64,000 nucleotides of DNA. Origin: Prostheceraeus crozeri. Lineage: Eukaryota > Platyhelminthes > Polycladida > Euryleptidae. The stretch covers positions 12,501-76,500 of the forward strand of contig CAJQUW010004780.1 in the NCBI GenBank assembly GCA_907163375.1, given 5' to 3'. Below, piece after piece: positions 28,204 to 41,544 of the stretch; the first letter of the stretch is position 1, and each line of letters begins with the position of its first letter. The notes under the pieces were generated by a model. It did no database searches and had not been told where the DNA came from. It worked only from the letters and a program-made list of their open reading frames with translations. The position numbers were made by a program, and so were the translations under genes.

Positions 28204-29484
28204 GTCAAATGGGTGAGGTAGGTCGTTGGTCAAATTCTGTTGAACCATTTCCAACTCAAATGCATCTTACAGTATAGTTCTACACCTACAGGGTGCTGCA
28301 TAAAAACTGTGCCTAAATTTTAGTGCAGCATAACTGTCTAATTATCCAACAGAAATGAATAAATAAGGCATCATTTTGAAACAATTTTGAAAGTCTCATT
28401 TGTTACCATAATCAATATTGTAATGATTGCATCTGAGGATGAGACTATAATGTCTACGCAAAGCAGAAGAACTCCAAAGCCAAGAAACTGGATGAAAAGA
28501 ACAACGACTCTTAAACAATTTTATAAGGGATTTAGTGAGGATGCGAATGATGTAGGTATTCCACACATCGTTTACTAAACTCTTTTTCTCTCTACTTATA
28601 GTTGTGGTGACATAATTGAGTTGCAAAATTGAACAAAGATTTCAAGCTATAGTCCTGATGAAGTTGCTGTAATTGGTCATCATTCTAAATTTCAAATTCG
28701 AATTTGCAGATGGCTCATAGATATGCAAGTTATATTCTTTTCTGATGAATGTCACATGATGCTCTGGGTATTTATTTTTAAGCGAAAAACATCTTTCCTA
28801 AAGATATTATCCTAAAGATATATATCAACACATCGATCACTTTATGTAATACCAAATATTCAGTATTGCATGATTGAAATGAAAGCTGCTTGGTTATTTG
28901 CAAGAAATATGGTGAAAGACTTCATGATGATCAAAGAGTTGTAAGTAGCAAATGAAAATGCTTGGGGCTTAACTTGGAAGAGACGTGGAGACTTGGGAGG
29001 AAATAAAACAGGAAATATGAATTTCCGGCGTTCCGTTACAAGGCGTGATTGCAGATGACTGATCCATGCAGTCATTACCCAATTGATGTTGTGTGATCAT
29101 CTGGAACAGAAAGACTTCGCCATGATGACTATCGTTTAAGTGAAGAATCGGAAGAAGGTTGGCTTTCCATTTAGTCGTTGTTCTTTTCGAATTTATCTAG
29201 TTTCTTGACTTTAGAGTTCTTCTGCTTTGCGTGGACATTATATTCTCATCCTCAAATGCAATCATTGCAATATTGATTATGGCAACAAATGAGACTTTCA
29301 AAATTGCTTCAAAAAGATACCTTATTCATTCGTTTCTGTTGGATAATTAGACAGTTATGCTGCACTAAAATTTAGGCACAGTTTTTATGCAGCACCCTGT
29401 AGGTGTAGAACTATACTGTAAGATGTATTTGAGTTGGAAATGGTTCAACAGAATTTGACCAACGACCTACCTCACCCCTTTGAC
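28204..29484. repeat. Large inverted duplication (about 320-bp arms) around a mariner-like element
   Basis: 28204-28520 is the inverted copy of about 29165-29484. The arms contain a mariner-like terminus (CAGGGTGCTGCATAAAAACTG at 28289; its inverse ends at 29399, TA on both sides) plus about 85 bp of sequence outside that terminus, which is also inverted. A normal TIR would stop at the terminus. Confidence 0.75.
28289..29399 (+). mobile_element. Mariner-like element with long inverted arms, decayed
   Basis: It is 1,111 bp between CAGGGTGCTGC and GCAGCACCCTG with TA duplications. Transposase is nearly gone: FSDECHMML (28740-28770) resembles the first catalytic Asp motif of mariner enzymes. 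A second, diverged terminus-like sequence (GCGGCATAAAAAATGTGAC) lies just outside at 28167. Confidence 0.5.
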
Positions 29485-30499
29485 TCATGTTTCTGACTCA
29501 CTTGAGCCCTTTTGACCCAAGTAAGATTTATGATGATAATATTTCAATTTCTGAAAGAAATTTCAGGCATCATGCGAATTAGCATGTCAGCACATAAATG
29601 CTCAGGTTTGTTATGTCGGTCTAACATGCATGTACCGGTAAAGGCATCAGATTAAAACGCATATCGGTGCTCACCAGGAACACCGATTTTCTTGATGAAA
29701 AAGAATCTCTACAGTCAGAAATCCACTAAAGCTATCTGATTATCTATGACAGTCTTTCCATGTAACTCCCACATTTTGTACAAAAAAGGAAATGATTCAA
29801 TAAACTTGATACTTAGTTGAATGATGAATTTTCGCCTCTCATTAGTTAAATATAATACTTTTTTATCTTTTGCAGGTCGAATCATCTCGGTCGAAAGGTC
29901 GAGACCATAGGTCGAAAGATCTCGGTGTGACTCTCTTGTCTGTTTTGGGACTTTGTCTTATAAATGACTTTGAAACGACTTGTGTACATTTTCATTTTCA
30001 AGAATAGCAGGAGGTTCACAGTGCAACAAACTATTATTTGGGTTCAAAAAAACGTGTCGCACTCTAAAACCATGTTTCTCTGGCTGAAATTTGTGCCTTT
30101 GCTGTATTTTTTTCAAAATTTTTCAAGAATGACATTCAACATGAGATCTACTTTTGCAATCTATATAGTAAGCATTGCAATATTAACATATTTCCGGCCT
30201 ATACAAGTGTCCTTTATGGTCTTAGATGGACTTGATGCCCACTAATCAGGCATTTATAAGTTTTACGCTCAATAGCTGATGCATCAGCACAAGGCACGAT
30301 AACAGCATGTAGCAATCAATTAAATAATGTTTTTTACATCAACTGAATAACGGTATATTCCAAGGGACAAAAACGATAGTTTTGGTACAATTTCTTGCTT
30401 AAACCAAAACTCTAACACTGCTTTTAAAATTGAGATTTTAAACATGGCTTTAAAGCGTGAATTCCGCAATTGTAGTTCAGCATTAATATATCGCAATTT
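29485..30499. other. No gene recognised
   Basis: 29575-29720 weakly resembles a GIY-YIG segment ('VCYVGLTCM' then 'KTHIGAH') in an interrupted frame, possibly an old PLE end. The 93-codon frame at 29964 has no motif. Confidence 0.3.
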
Positions 30500-30835
30500 C
30501 AGTCTCCGGGAAAGTTGGTGGCGATCACTTTCCAGCAACATAAAGCACCGCCACACCTCTCCAAGAAAGTGACAAGTTTATTGAAGAACATTTTCGGTGA
30601 TCACTGAGTCATTAGTCGTGAATCTTCAATAAAGTGGCCTCAAAGATCACCCGATAATTCTCCTTTAGACTATTATTGTGGGTTGTGATCAAGAACAGAG
30701 TGTACTACAGTGAACGACCGATTTCCGGAGTTACAACAACGAAGCATTGAACACGAAATTGTCTCTCGCGATCAGTCCGGACTGGGGAATGCAATCTTAG
30801 ACATCCTCTATCAACCAGAGTTGTTAGTTCAATTA
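30500..30835 (+). pseudogene. Mariner-like transposase fragment
   Basis: The plus strand reads ITFQQHKAPPHLSKKV then 'SIKWPQRSPDNSPLDYYCGL', matching the second and third catalytic Asp regions of mariner transposases (QQDGAPPH..., WPPRSPDL.P.D). It has stops and no TIRs are visible. Confidence 0.6.
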
Positions 30836-31186
30836 AATTGAACGGTGGTGTTTTTGAATAATGATGTCAAAGTTTTTTTCATATTTTAAGTTTTATGAAC
30901 TTAAGCTGAATTTTTCATGGAACTTCTGTTTTGTTCTTTAATGGGGAAATTAATCTGTAAAAAATGATGCTAAAAGACCAGAGAATATATGTCATAATAA
31001 AGAAATTCTTCATATGCTCTGTATTCGCTCTGATGATGATGTGAACATATTAGAAAATCCCACACACTGAACACCCGAAATCTGAAAGAAGTGGGACGAT
31101 ATCGTTAATACATGCTGAGATAGTGTTTTTACATGACAGGTCGTTTTACTAGCACTTTTGCTCGACACGTCGCCTTGACACGATAG
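30836..31186. other. No gene recognised
   Basis: AT-rich spacer before the Tc1 element; no motif found. Confidence 0.4.
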
Positions 31187-31188
31187 TA

Positions 31189-32820
31189 CAGATTGTTTCA
31201 TAAAAAATGGATCACCCTTAAACATCGCCTTAACTTCAACTTTGTCTAACTCCGTCAAACTTGAACGAATTTCTCTGAAATTTGGAAGATATATCAGTTG
31301 TGCTTACTAATATCATTGTTGGAAATTTCAAGCATGAATATTGAGTTGCTTTCCTGTTATAGATAAAAAAGTAGTAGATAATTTGATCTTCATTTAGCAA
31401 TGTTACACAAAATCATAACTCACTCTTATAAAATTACATTTGTTTTCTTTGTTATGTAATATGTTGTTCTACAAGCCAAAAGCTATCAAGCAAAACAAAA
31501 ATAAAGAAAATCGGTTAATCAGAGCCAGTACAGCACCATTATTCATCGACAATAATGTAACTGCTACATGTGATTAACTGGACTTCATGTTCCATAGCTT
31601 CCTGACTTCGTTGCGGTGGTGTTGGCAGCACTCCTGATTGCTTTCAGCTAGAAATCTATCTCTTACCGGTTGAAAACAATACAAAGCACAAATGAACAAT
31701 AACGAGATCGCATTCACAAAAGGCAAAGTGTCAGCCTTGCTCGAGGGTTTTCTTTGCGAGCTACAAGCAAGCGACTAAATGTCCCTTACACAAATTTGCA
31801 TCGATGGCTGTCGTAAAGAGGGCTCTGGCCGTCCACGCAAAACATCCAAACGTAGAGACCGCCTAATTTTGAGATTTGTTAAAGTTGATCGAAGTCTCTC
31901 GTTAACTGAGATGGCTGCACTAGACTCGTCCATTTCTGAGTCCACTATTCGTAGAAGACTTATTAAGTCGGATTTCAAGGGCTGTAAGAGGCCCTTTCAG
32001 ATCGAATTATCAGATCAGCATACAAAAAGACGTCTCAGATGGGCAATGAGTCATTGTCACTGGCGAAATCAATGGGATCGGGTTGTCCGGTCTGATGAGG
32101 CATCAGTCCGTCTGAAGGATAGTGATGGTCGATTGAGATTATGGATAAAATCTGATCAGGAAATTCCGAGACATTTACATCGTCCCCGGGTACAAGGTGG
32201 TGCGACTCTACTGATTTGGGCTGGCATTTGGACCAATGGCCGCTCTGAACTTCGCATACGGCAAGGAACCATGAATTCTGAACGCTATGTGAATGTTTTA
32301 CGAATGAACATTGGCCAAATGACAGATCAACTTGGTGATCCATCGACTTGGTTATTTATGGATGATAATGCTACGTGTCACAGGAGTAGTAGAGTCAACT
32401 TATGCAAGTCTCAATTAGGGCTTAGGACATTATCTTGGCCAGCTCGTTCTCCTGATCTGAATCCCATAGAAAATGTATGAAGTATTCTAAAACGTAACGT
32501 TCGTCGTTCACTGCTACCTACAGATGGCGTATCACAACTTGCGTCACTGTTAAAAAGAGAGTGGAGAAAGTTAGATCAGTCAAAAATCAACGATATCATC
32601 GAATCAATGCCTAGACGAATTGGTTATGTCATTGACGATAAGGGTAGGGCCACAAAATATTATCTTCTTAAGAACCGTTACTGTATCATAGCTTATCAGA
32701 TTATATTAAGACATTTAAATATATTAGGGACATGAAATAACATGAAAAATGCTTTCTGTATCATACTTATGTTTTATTTAGTCAAATTTTAGGATGATCC
32801 ACTTTTTATGAAACGGACTA
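31189..32820 (+). mobile_element. Tc1-type transposon copy 1 (longest copy, 1,632 bp)
   Basis: The left terminus is CAGATTGTTTCATAAAAAATGG; the right terminus in reverse is TAGTCCGTTTCATAAAAAGTGG (its outermost base differs from the CAG of the other copies). TA flanks are at 31187-31188 and 32821-32822. About 500 bp of leader precede the transposase. Copies 2 (35138) and 3 (58940) are internally deleted relatives. Confidence 0.85.
31779..32735 (+). pseudogene. Tc1 (DD34E) transposase with a single in-frame stop
   Basis: An HTH/basic segment (EGSGRPRKTSKRRDR) and paired-like region 'SLTEMAALDSSISESTIRRR' precede the catalytic motifs VVRSDEASV (first D), WLFMDDNATCH (second D) and SPDLNPIENV (E), with 34 residues between the last two. 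A TGA at 32478-32480 replaces the TGG present at the matching site in copies 2 and 3 (NPIENVW), after which the frame continues to 32735. A further short frame (MNNNEIAFTKGKVSALLEG, from 31697) lies upstream and is closed by TAA before 31779, so the N-terminus also looks damaged. Confidence 0.85.
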
Positions 32821-32822
32821 TA

Positions 32823-35137
32823 CAAGCGTTTCATTTACTGTGCATTTGCAGAACCAAGTTGAAGATACAATACTGTAGGCCTAAGAGTCCCTGAGACGGT
32901 CTGCGGAATCTGTCCAGTTTAGGCCTTGTAATATTATTATGACCAATTATGACATGCAAAAAAATCTACTTTAAATAGATTAATAGTTGCTTATCAAATC
33001 CAGACTCGGACTCACTGCATTCAAAATCTACCTAGTCAGCAGTCCTGATTTCTACTGTGAATGTTTGAGTATGAAAGATTGTGATTATTGACAAATACTT
33101 TTCAACTGAACCTACTAGCAGAAATGGGGCCATAACCTAATGCCGCCAAGGATGCATGGCTAATCCAAGACAATTGCTAACATTGTTTCACATCAATAAA
33201 AGGAACTTCTGAAAAATGTGATTTTTCCGCATGACTTGCTGCATATCAATATATCTGTCAACATCATACAATAACAAATTTCGCAGTTTCAAGATCACAA
33301 GTCCGATCGGCATTGATCGGTTTTCTAAAGGCATAAGAAAGAATAAAAACTAGCCACTGCCAGCTGTATTATGTTGTTTGACTAATGAAGCATTAGTTGA
33401 CAGTCACTGACTTGTGGTAGAGTCTACATATCACTTGCATAGTTTTGTTAACTTCATATTTTGTCATTTGCCTTGTTTGACTTCATCAGCTTTGTCACAC
33501 GTCAAATTCTAAATTCAGTCGCGATCTTTTTCAGCTCCGTGATGGCGTCTGACAGGCCCTTCACAAGGACCTGGTTCAACGCTTATAAAAATGCTATAAT
33601 GTAAACATATCATATTTATGTAAATTATGGGATATTATGCATTTATTTTATCACTCATTAACGTCAATTTCCTCATCACTGCCACAAACACGTACATATG
33701 TATATCACTGCATGCCATCAAACTAATTTTGAAGATTTTATTATTGAAGTGACCATGAGCTGCGCAATACTACTGGCCACTCCTGAAAAGAAAAGAAAAC
33801 TATTACAATGAACTATGATTGCACTAAAATCGTGAAAGTCGTTAAATGTCACTAATTTTCGACCTTTAGATTTTGTCTTCTGCATGTGCCTACATTGCGC
33901 ATAGACTGCTGAAAGACTGCTTAACATCGGCGATTGAAGTCGAAGTACTTCTGCCGCGGATACATAATTGGAAGGTCAGCTGCATGACAGCTTCAAAATG
34001 TCACAATGCATGACAGCGATGATACTTCCTATGGAAGGCCGCTTGCACACAGGCATCAGGCAAAAATAGACTTGCCGTTACTGAAGCGCAGTCCAGATTG
34101 ATTGCCGGTTGTTTTCGATTATTCGTGTATGACACAGCTCTAATGAATGCAGAAATTGGCTTCTCAAGGTGAAGTTAGGCACATTTTGATAGGGAAAACT
34201 GACCCTGCGATATAAATTCTGATCTCATGATCGACAAAGAAAGCAGAGATTCGAAGGGGAAAGATGAAAGAAAGTGATTCCAAGAAGCAACTTAACATAT
34301 TTGGAAAATTAAAGTTAGGTGATTCAGGTAATATCAAACAATTGGCAAAAACATGGATCATTTGAGAAGTTCCTGGTATAATTCCCACATTAACAAAACA
34401 AAAGACCATGTTTTCTTCGCTGGCGAATCCTCATTTGACACAGCGAAGATTATGCATTTTGACTGACTAAATTTACTACACCATTACTACTCTGCTTAGC
34501 GCATTAAGTCTATTCAGGCTAATTTTCTTTTAATGGCAAGACAACGCTTATTTTATTCATTACTATAGTTTAACTCAGAATTCCTGCAGCACTGACTTGA
34601 GTTAGCGAGGCGCTACCCCGACTTGGCGCCATTCCGAAAGTGTCGTCGATTTGCTTCGACGCATTCAGGGTAACATCACGTCCGACACATTTGGTCTCTC
34701 CTGGCGGCTTGACATACATGGATCGCTTATTTCGGCCCGACCCGGTTCCAGATGCCCTCAGCCGTGCCGGGCCCATACAGATAATGTACAGATAGCTACC
34801 TAATCTAGCAATTTCTATTCACATGTAGGACAAAAGCACTGAAGACATGTACTCGTATTAGAAAAAGTCATTATTTCAAAATATTTCAGCTTTCACATAT
34901 TATGAATACTAGAATGTTTAACATTGTAGCCATTCCTCACAAACCAGATCGGCTATTGAAAAGTCCCTCTCGGCTGTTGCAGTGATACTCTGAATTGGGT
35001 ACATTTCCTGGCATACATATGTTCCGGAGTAGTTTTGATTCAGATGTATTGAATCATCCTCAGCGTTTACAAGTTATAAAATCGCATATATATAATATAT
35101 ATTATATAATCGCATTATAAAATCGGCTATACATATA
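32823..35137. other. Long stretch without recognised genes; one GC-rich island
   Basis: Most is AT-rich without motifs. At about 34585-34790 there is a GC-rich patch with a 68-codon minus-strand frame (GPARLRASGTGSGRNKR). Its composition suggests a fragment of a foreign element or an exon, but I recognise no family. Near 35085-35110 there are short TA runs. Confidence 0.35.
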
Positions 35138-36420
<1,283 letters not shown>

Positions 36421-37440
36421 TATTGGCCATTTTATTTTCAATAGCCATATATAGCCACCTCTTAATAAGTTGAAGCATCTATGATTTTAATTTTGTTCAT
36501 CTGTATATCATGAGTTCAAAGTTCGAATTTTGTTGCATCTTTATGAAATATAGATTCATTTAACGCCTTGAGAAGCCACTGGAGCGATGAAACATGTTTT
36601 GGCGTAAACCTTGTGTTTTCTATTTTTGAAGAATTTTTTACGCTAGCACCCTCGACTGCAACTCGATTCGAACACAAGACAGCTAGAAAACTAAAGAAGT
36701 GTTCTCTATCCACATGGCCAGAACGTTGGTACAGAGGAAGCACTGATGAAGGTCAATGTTATACCATTGTTCTGCACAGCAGATATTAGAAAGCATTGTT
36801 CGATTCTATCCCGTGGGAAGCAGTGAACTGCTCTCAAATCAACCAGTATTATTAATCGGTATCACGCTTCAGTGAACAGTTGCTGCTCAGATATTTGAAC
36901 TGGTGGACCATTTGAACTGCCCATTGTTCTATTCTTCATGCTGTGTTCCGCGCAGTAAAGCTCGTGTGTGTTTTTACGAGTTATGATGATGATCGCATGA
37001 TCGAGAGATCTTCAGTCCACCGTCTCCTAACTGCAGTGATGACTTGCGGGGTTTGTGATGGCATATCACTTACCTAGCTTTGTAAACTGCAGTTGACTTG
37101 TGTTCGAATTGTTCAGACAAGTTGTGGACAGATAGTAGCGTACATTTGAACTTGATTTGTGTCATCTTTATGTTCATCACAGCTTATTTTATTCATCTTA
37201 GAGTAAAGTTTGATTAACTGAATCTTTCAGACTGTTTTTTGTGCACTTAAATGAATAAAATTTATTTTCGAATATTATGGGAGGTAATTAAATTCATGAC
37301 TGATAAACCCGATTATTTCTTTTTGACCGATTTAGAGATTTGCCGGTTTTTTATTCACAACTATCTACCAATGGTATTTGTAAAGATGCATTTTGTTTTT
37401 ACATTGTGCGATTAGTATCTTGCATTTATGTTTGCAAGTT
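36421..37440. other. No gene recognised
   Basis: Short frames only; no motif seen. Confidence 0.4.
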
Positions 37441-37870
37441 CAAATTAACAAACGTATGAACAGCTTAACGTGGAACATCACGTCGCACGCAATAGAGAGT
37501 TGGATGTTTCGTATAGAGGATGAAGAGATGATTGGTGCATTCAAGATGTGGGCCTGGAAGAGACTGCTAAGGATCAGTTGGCGAATGGCGTGCAAAACTA
37601 AATGAAAGTACCAGAGAACAATGGACTGCTAGAGACCATCAAGCGGAGGAAATGCACAATTTACGCAGATTTTAAGATTAGACCGACAGCCTGGCTCTGG
37701 TGACGATCGAAGGCGAGGTAGAGGGAAGTGCGAGGAGAGGAAGAGGGAGAAAGAAAGGCGTGGATAGACGATCTGTGAGGGATGTACACAGCCTGGTGAA
37801 CGAACTACGGCATTGAACCCGAGCCTGTTGCATGTCGGCTATGGGTTATGACCGTTGGTAATTCGGATTT
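37441..37870 (+). pseudogene. 3' fragment of an RTE/CR1-like LINE
   Basis: The plus strand reads FKMWAWKRLLRISWR, the conserved 'W.wR.lLrIsW' block after the reverse transcriptase, then in shifted frames 'GRGKCEERKRERKKGVDRR' and 'ACCMSAMGYDRW', decayed forms of the usual C-terminal RGRPKKRW...A.DR..W region. It is heavily mutated. Confidence 0.5.
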
Positions 37871-38123
37871 TTTTAATAAAGCACTCGTTATCGCTCGATC
37901 AGAATTCAAATTATTTACGAATCAATAGCAAACTGAATCTACGTATTCATAGTAAATCTACTTTTTCGCAAAATCGCATTTTTCTGTATTAACTTTCTGT
38001 ATAGCCCACTACTGCGGGCTAGTTTTCATATGCGGCCTATATTCAAGGGAGGATATTATTCAGAGCTGTCGATTCTGTAGTGTCAAAAACGTCTTTAAAA
38101 TGTTCACAAATTTCAAATTTAGC

Positions 38124-38141
38124 AGTTCAAAATTCCTCCAG
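38124..38141. repeat. Target-site duplication of the RTE LINE (left)
   Basis: The 18 bases GTTCAAAATTCCTCCAGC are identical to 40763-40780. Confidence 0.85.
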
Positions 38142-40762
38142 CTCACCTTGCTCACCTTGTCGACCCTTGTCCCGCGTATCCCAGGGTAGGTCCAGTCCTC
38201 TTTTTCCATTTCTTCCAGTTGTGGACCAGGGAGGCATCTACTCCTTTTGCCTTCATGTCGGCGGTTACTGTCGCTGTCCAAGTCTTCTTCGGGCGGCCTC
38301 TACCTCTTCTTCCTTCCACTTGCATACGTGATGCTTTCTTAAGGGGAGGGCTCTCTCCGCGACGCTGCACATGACCAAACCATGACAGCCTTCTTGCTCT
38401 TGCCACTTCTTGAATAGGGGCTATCTCCACATTAGATCTTATTTCTTCATTGATCTTCCGGTCCAAGCGTGTGTAGCCCTGCATCCACCTTAGCATCCGC
38501 ATCTCCGCCACGTGCAGCTTCTGCTCATCTGTCTTGAGAGGGGCCCAGCACTCAGAACCATAAAGGATTGCTGGCCTGATCATAGAGGAGTATACTTTGC
38601 TCTTTATCTTCAGTGGCATCCTTCTGTCACATAGCATTGGAGTCAGTCTCTTCCATGTGTTCCAACCGCAACGTACTCGATGTGCAACATCACCTGCGCT
38701 GGTCACCTCAGTATTGACCATGGACCCCAGATATTTAAAGCAGTCCACACTCTTCACCGGCTGACTCTGAATCTCCATAGTTGTTCTTCTTGGGTCGGAC
38801 GACAGATATTCGGTCTTGGAACGGCTTACCCTCAGGCCCTTGCTCTCAAATGCTCTCCTCCATGCTTCTAACCTTCGCTCTACATCTTAATGACTGCTTC
38901 CAAATATTACGAGATCGTCGGCGTATAACATATCCCAGGGACCACCTCTTCTGCAATCCTTGGAAATTTCATCCATTATTACGATGAAGAGAAAAGGGCT
39001 TAAAGCTGAGCCTTGATGTAGCCCAACCGAGACAGGAAAGGCACGACTTTCACCTTGTCTACATCTCACTGCAGTTGTGCAGTCCCTGTACATGTCCTGT
39101 ATTAAACGGATGTAGCACTCCGGTACTTCCCGTGTGCGGAGACAATTCCATATCAGCTTCCTTAGGACTGTATCGTAGGCCTTTTCGAGATCAACGAACA
39201 CTGCGTGGAAAGGCTTATTTTTCTCTCTGAATGCCTCCATCGCCATTCTCAGACAAAATTGTGGGTCTGTTGTGCCAACTCCTGGTCTGAAACCAAATTG
39301 ATTCATATCCACCTCAATAAGATCACGAAGACGCTTCTCCAAAATCTTCTCCAGAATCTTCATGGTGTGACTGAGAAGCTTGATACCGCGATAGTTGCCA
39401 ACATCTTGATGGTCTCCTTTGCCCTTGAAGATAGGTGTAATAACACTTTTCCGCCATGCGTCCGGCATCCTTCCCGATGTCAGTATCTCATTGAAGAGGT
39501 ACACCAGAAGGTCCAAGCCGTAGTCCCCAAGCACCTTGAAAACTTCAATAGGAATGTCATCCGGTCCACAACTTTTACCCGATCTCACTTTTTTCAGTTG
39601 CTCAGCCACTTCATCCCTTGTACATGTAATCTCCACCGGACCCTCAACAGAAGCTCCAGCAGGGATCTCTTCATGCGGCCTTGTTTGATTCAACAGGGCT
39701 TCGTAGTAGTTTGCCCAGCGCCGCCTGTTCCCACTTGCCGTTGTGATAATGTGACCCGACTCATCCCTGACGAAGAAACCTTCATAATTGTCCTTTCTCG
39801 CTTTATCTCTCGCAGTTGCAATAAGGTACACCATCTTTTCCCCTTCTCGGGTACCCAGCTTCTGGTAAAGATCTTCAGTTGCATCATATTTAGCTTTGGC
39901 CACCGCTGTTTTAGCCTGTCTCTTTGCGAGCCTGTAAGCTTCCTTGTCCTCTGATGTACGGGACCTCTGCCATTTCTTAAAGGCCTCTTTCTTGTTCCTG
40001 ACGGTCTGCTGCACTTTACTCTGCCACCACCAGGTTTCCAAATTTCTAAATTGTCCGCCTCTAGTAGTGCCACAGGTCGTCTTACCAGCTTCGGTCAAAG
40101 CTCTCGCTAGACCATCCCAATCGCTAGTCAGTCTCGTTCCAGACATCCGACCATAGACGGCATCAACAAACTTCTGACTGACATCCTGTTCCTTAAGAGC
40201 CCACCATTTCACCTTCTGAATAGCCACTTTGGGATTTGGATTTCTTCTCCTCCTCATGAGGAAATTGATAATGACAGGTCTGTGTTGACTGATCACTGCT
40301 TCGCCCGGGACAACTTTACAGTTCCTTATCGAGCCTTGGTTGCCACGATTTACCAACAGGAAATCAATCTGTGTGCTTCTTCCGCCGCTTTCATAGGTGA
40401 TAAGATGGGAATCACGTTTCCGGAAAAGAGTGTTGCCCAAAACTAAGTCACAGGCTTGAGCAAACTCGAGAATTCTCACACCATCCTCGTCTTTCTCCCC
40501 GAAGCCATAGCCACCATGGCACTTGCATCCATCAGCACCGGTACCCACATGACCGTTAAAATCTCCACCAATGATGACAGACTCATTCACCATACTTCGA
40601 ATAGTATTCTCGAGGGACTCATAGAAACGACTCTTCACCTCTAACAAGTGACCGGCTTGTTGAGCATATGTAGACACAATATGTGTACAACTTCCGTCCG
40701 AACCCGTCACCAGTGTCATCGTCATAACCCTGTCACTCACCCTTCTTATGTCAACAATAGAT
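38142..40762 (-). mobile_element. 5'-truncated RTE-type LINE with 18-bp target duplication
   Basis: It is a minus-strand insertion of 2,621 bp bounded by the perfect duplication GTTCAAAATTCCTCCAGC. Its 3' end carries the short tandem AAGGTGAGCAAGGTGA, the kind of short repeat tail typical of RTE elements rather than poly(A). The 5' end starts inside the endonuclease domain. With an intact duplication and long open frames it looks young. Confidence 0.85.
38152..40740 (-). pseudogene. RTE-type LINE protein: endonuclease (partial) and reverse transcriptase
   Basis: It starts inside the APE endonuclease with IIGGDFNGHVG, STQIDFLLVNR and ISQHRPVIINF. A linker follows, then the reverse transcriptase: 'WRKSVITPIFKGKGDHQDVG', NYRGIKLLSHTMKILEKIL, NQFGFRPGVGTTD, AVFVDLEKAYDTV (catalytic Asp), GLHQGSALSPFLF and MLYADDLVIFG (YADD catalytic box). 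A stop at about 38887 splits the frame shortly after YADD. The remaining C-terminal part (38152-38778 from its first ATG, with CFKYLGSMV, RPAILYGSECW and RGRPKKTW) is open. It is about 850 codons against a usual 1,000 or so for a full RTE protein; the first endonuclease motifs are missing. Confidence 0.9.
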
Positions 40763-40780
40763 GTTCAAAATTCCTCCAGC
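40763..40780. repeat. Target-site duplication of the RTE LINE (right)
   Basis: It is identical to 38124-38141. Confidence 0.85.
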
Positions 40781-41536
40781 ATTGATTGAAAAATCACACA
40801 AGTAAATTGGCTGTCGAAAGTGGAATTCCGTATTTAATTGAATGTGATTTGGCATCCTTCTATGCTTTTTTACTTTTATTTTCTTTACCATAATCATCAG
40901 AAAATCAAAACCGCAACCATTGAGTAGACCATTATCTTGCATACTTAATGGCTTTCGGTTGTTGGTCAGCAAGTTCTTTTTTCTGAAATAACTTACAGTA
41001 CATCACTATCCTACTATTTACTTTTTAAGTAGCGTCGTCATACACATTTCTTAATTTTGAAAATAGTGCCGTTCTTAATACTAGATTTGCGAACTTAACT
41101 GATAAACGTTGGTCGCCTTCATATTCAAGGTAGGAATTTCATCTATGGAGTTGCATACTCTTTCTTCTTTCTTCTTACGTTGGAAAAGTCAAAGGTTCTA
41201 CTGAAAAAATGAAATATGAATTTTCATACTTATTGATTAATATTATGCAGTGTTTACATTTGTTAATGAATGAAAATCGCTATTTACATACAAGAGTTAC
41301 ACAAGAGAAATGACAGCTTACTGCACATGAATAGCTGTGTTGCATCTCCTGAGGAAGATTGTGTCTACTTTTCAATCCTGCATGCAAAGTAATTGAATCC
41401 TGATGAGTAAACAATATCATATTCATAGAGCCGTGGTTCTAATAGACGTTTCAACAATTTTATATAAAGTTCGGCCTCACTGTGGCAGACGATCGTCAAG
41501 CAACCGTGATATTGACTCTATCTCACTTTCTCCTCA
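40781..41536. other. No gene recognised
   Basis: AT-rich sequence with short frames only. Confidence 0.4.
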
Positions 41537-41544
41537 CTTTGTTG

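Noticed and set aside
29575-29720. Possible GIY-YIG fragment
   Set aside because: Only 'YVGLTCM' and 'KTHIGAH' are suggestive; the frame is interrupted and the similarity is too short to call.
39205-39954. 249-codon plus-strand frame
   Set aside because: It is the antisense shadow of the RTE reverse transcriptase frame.
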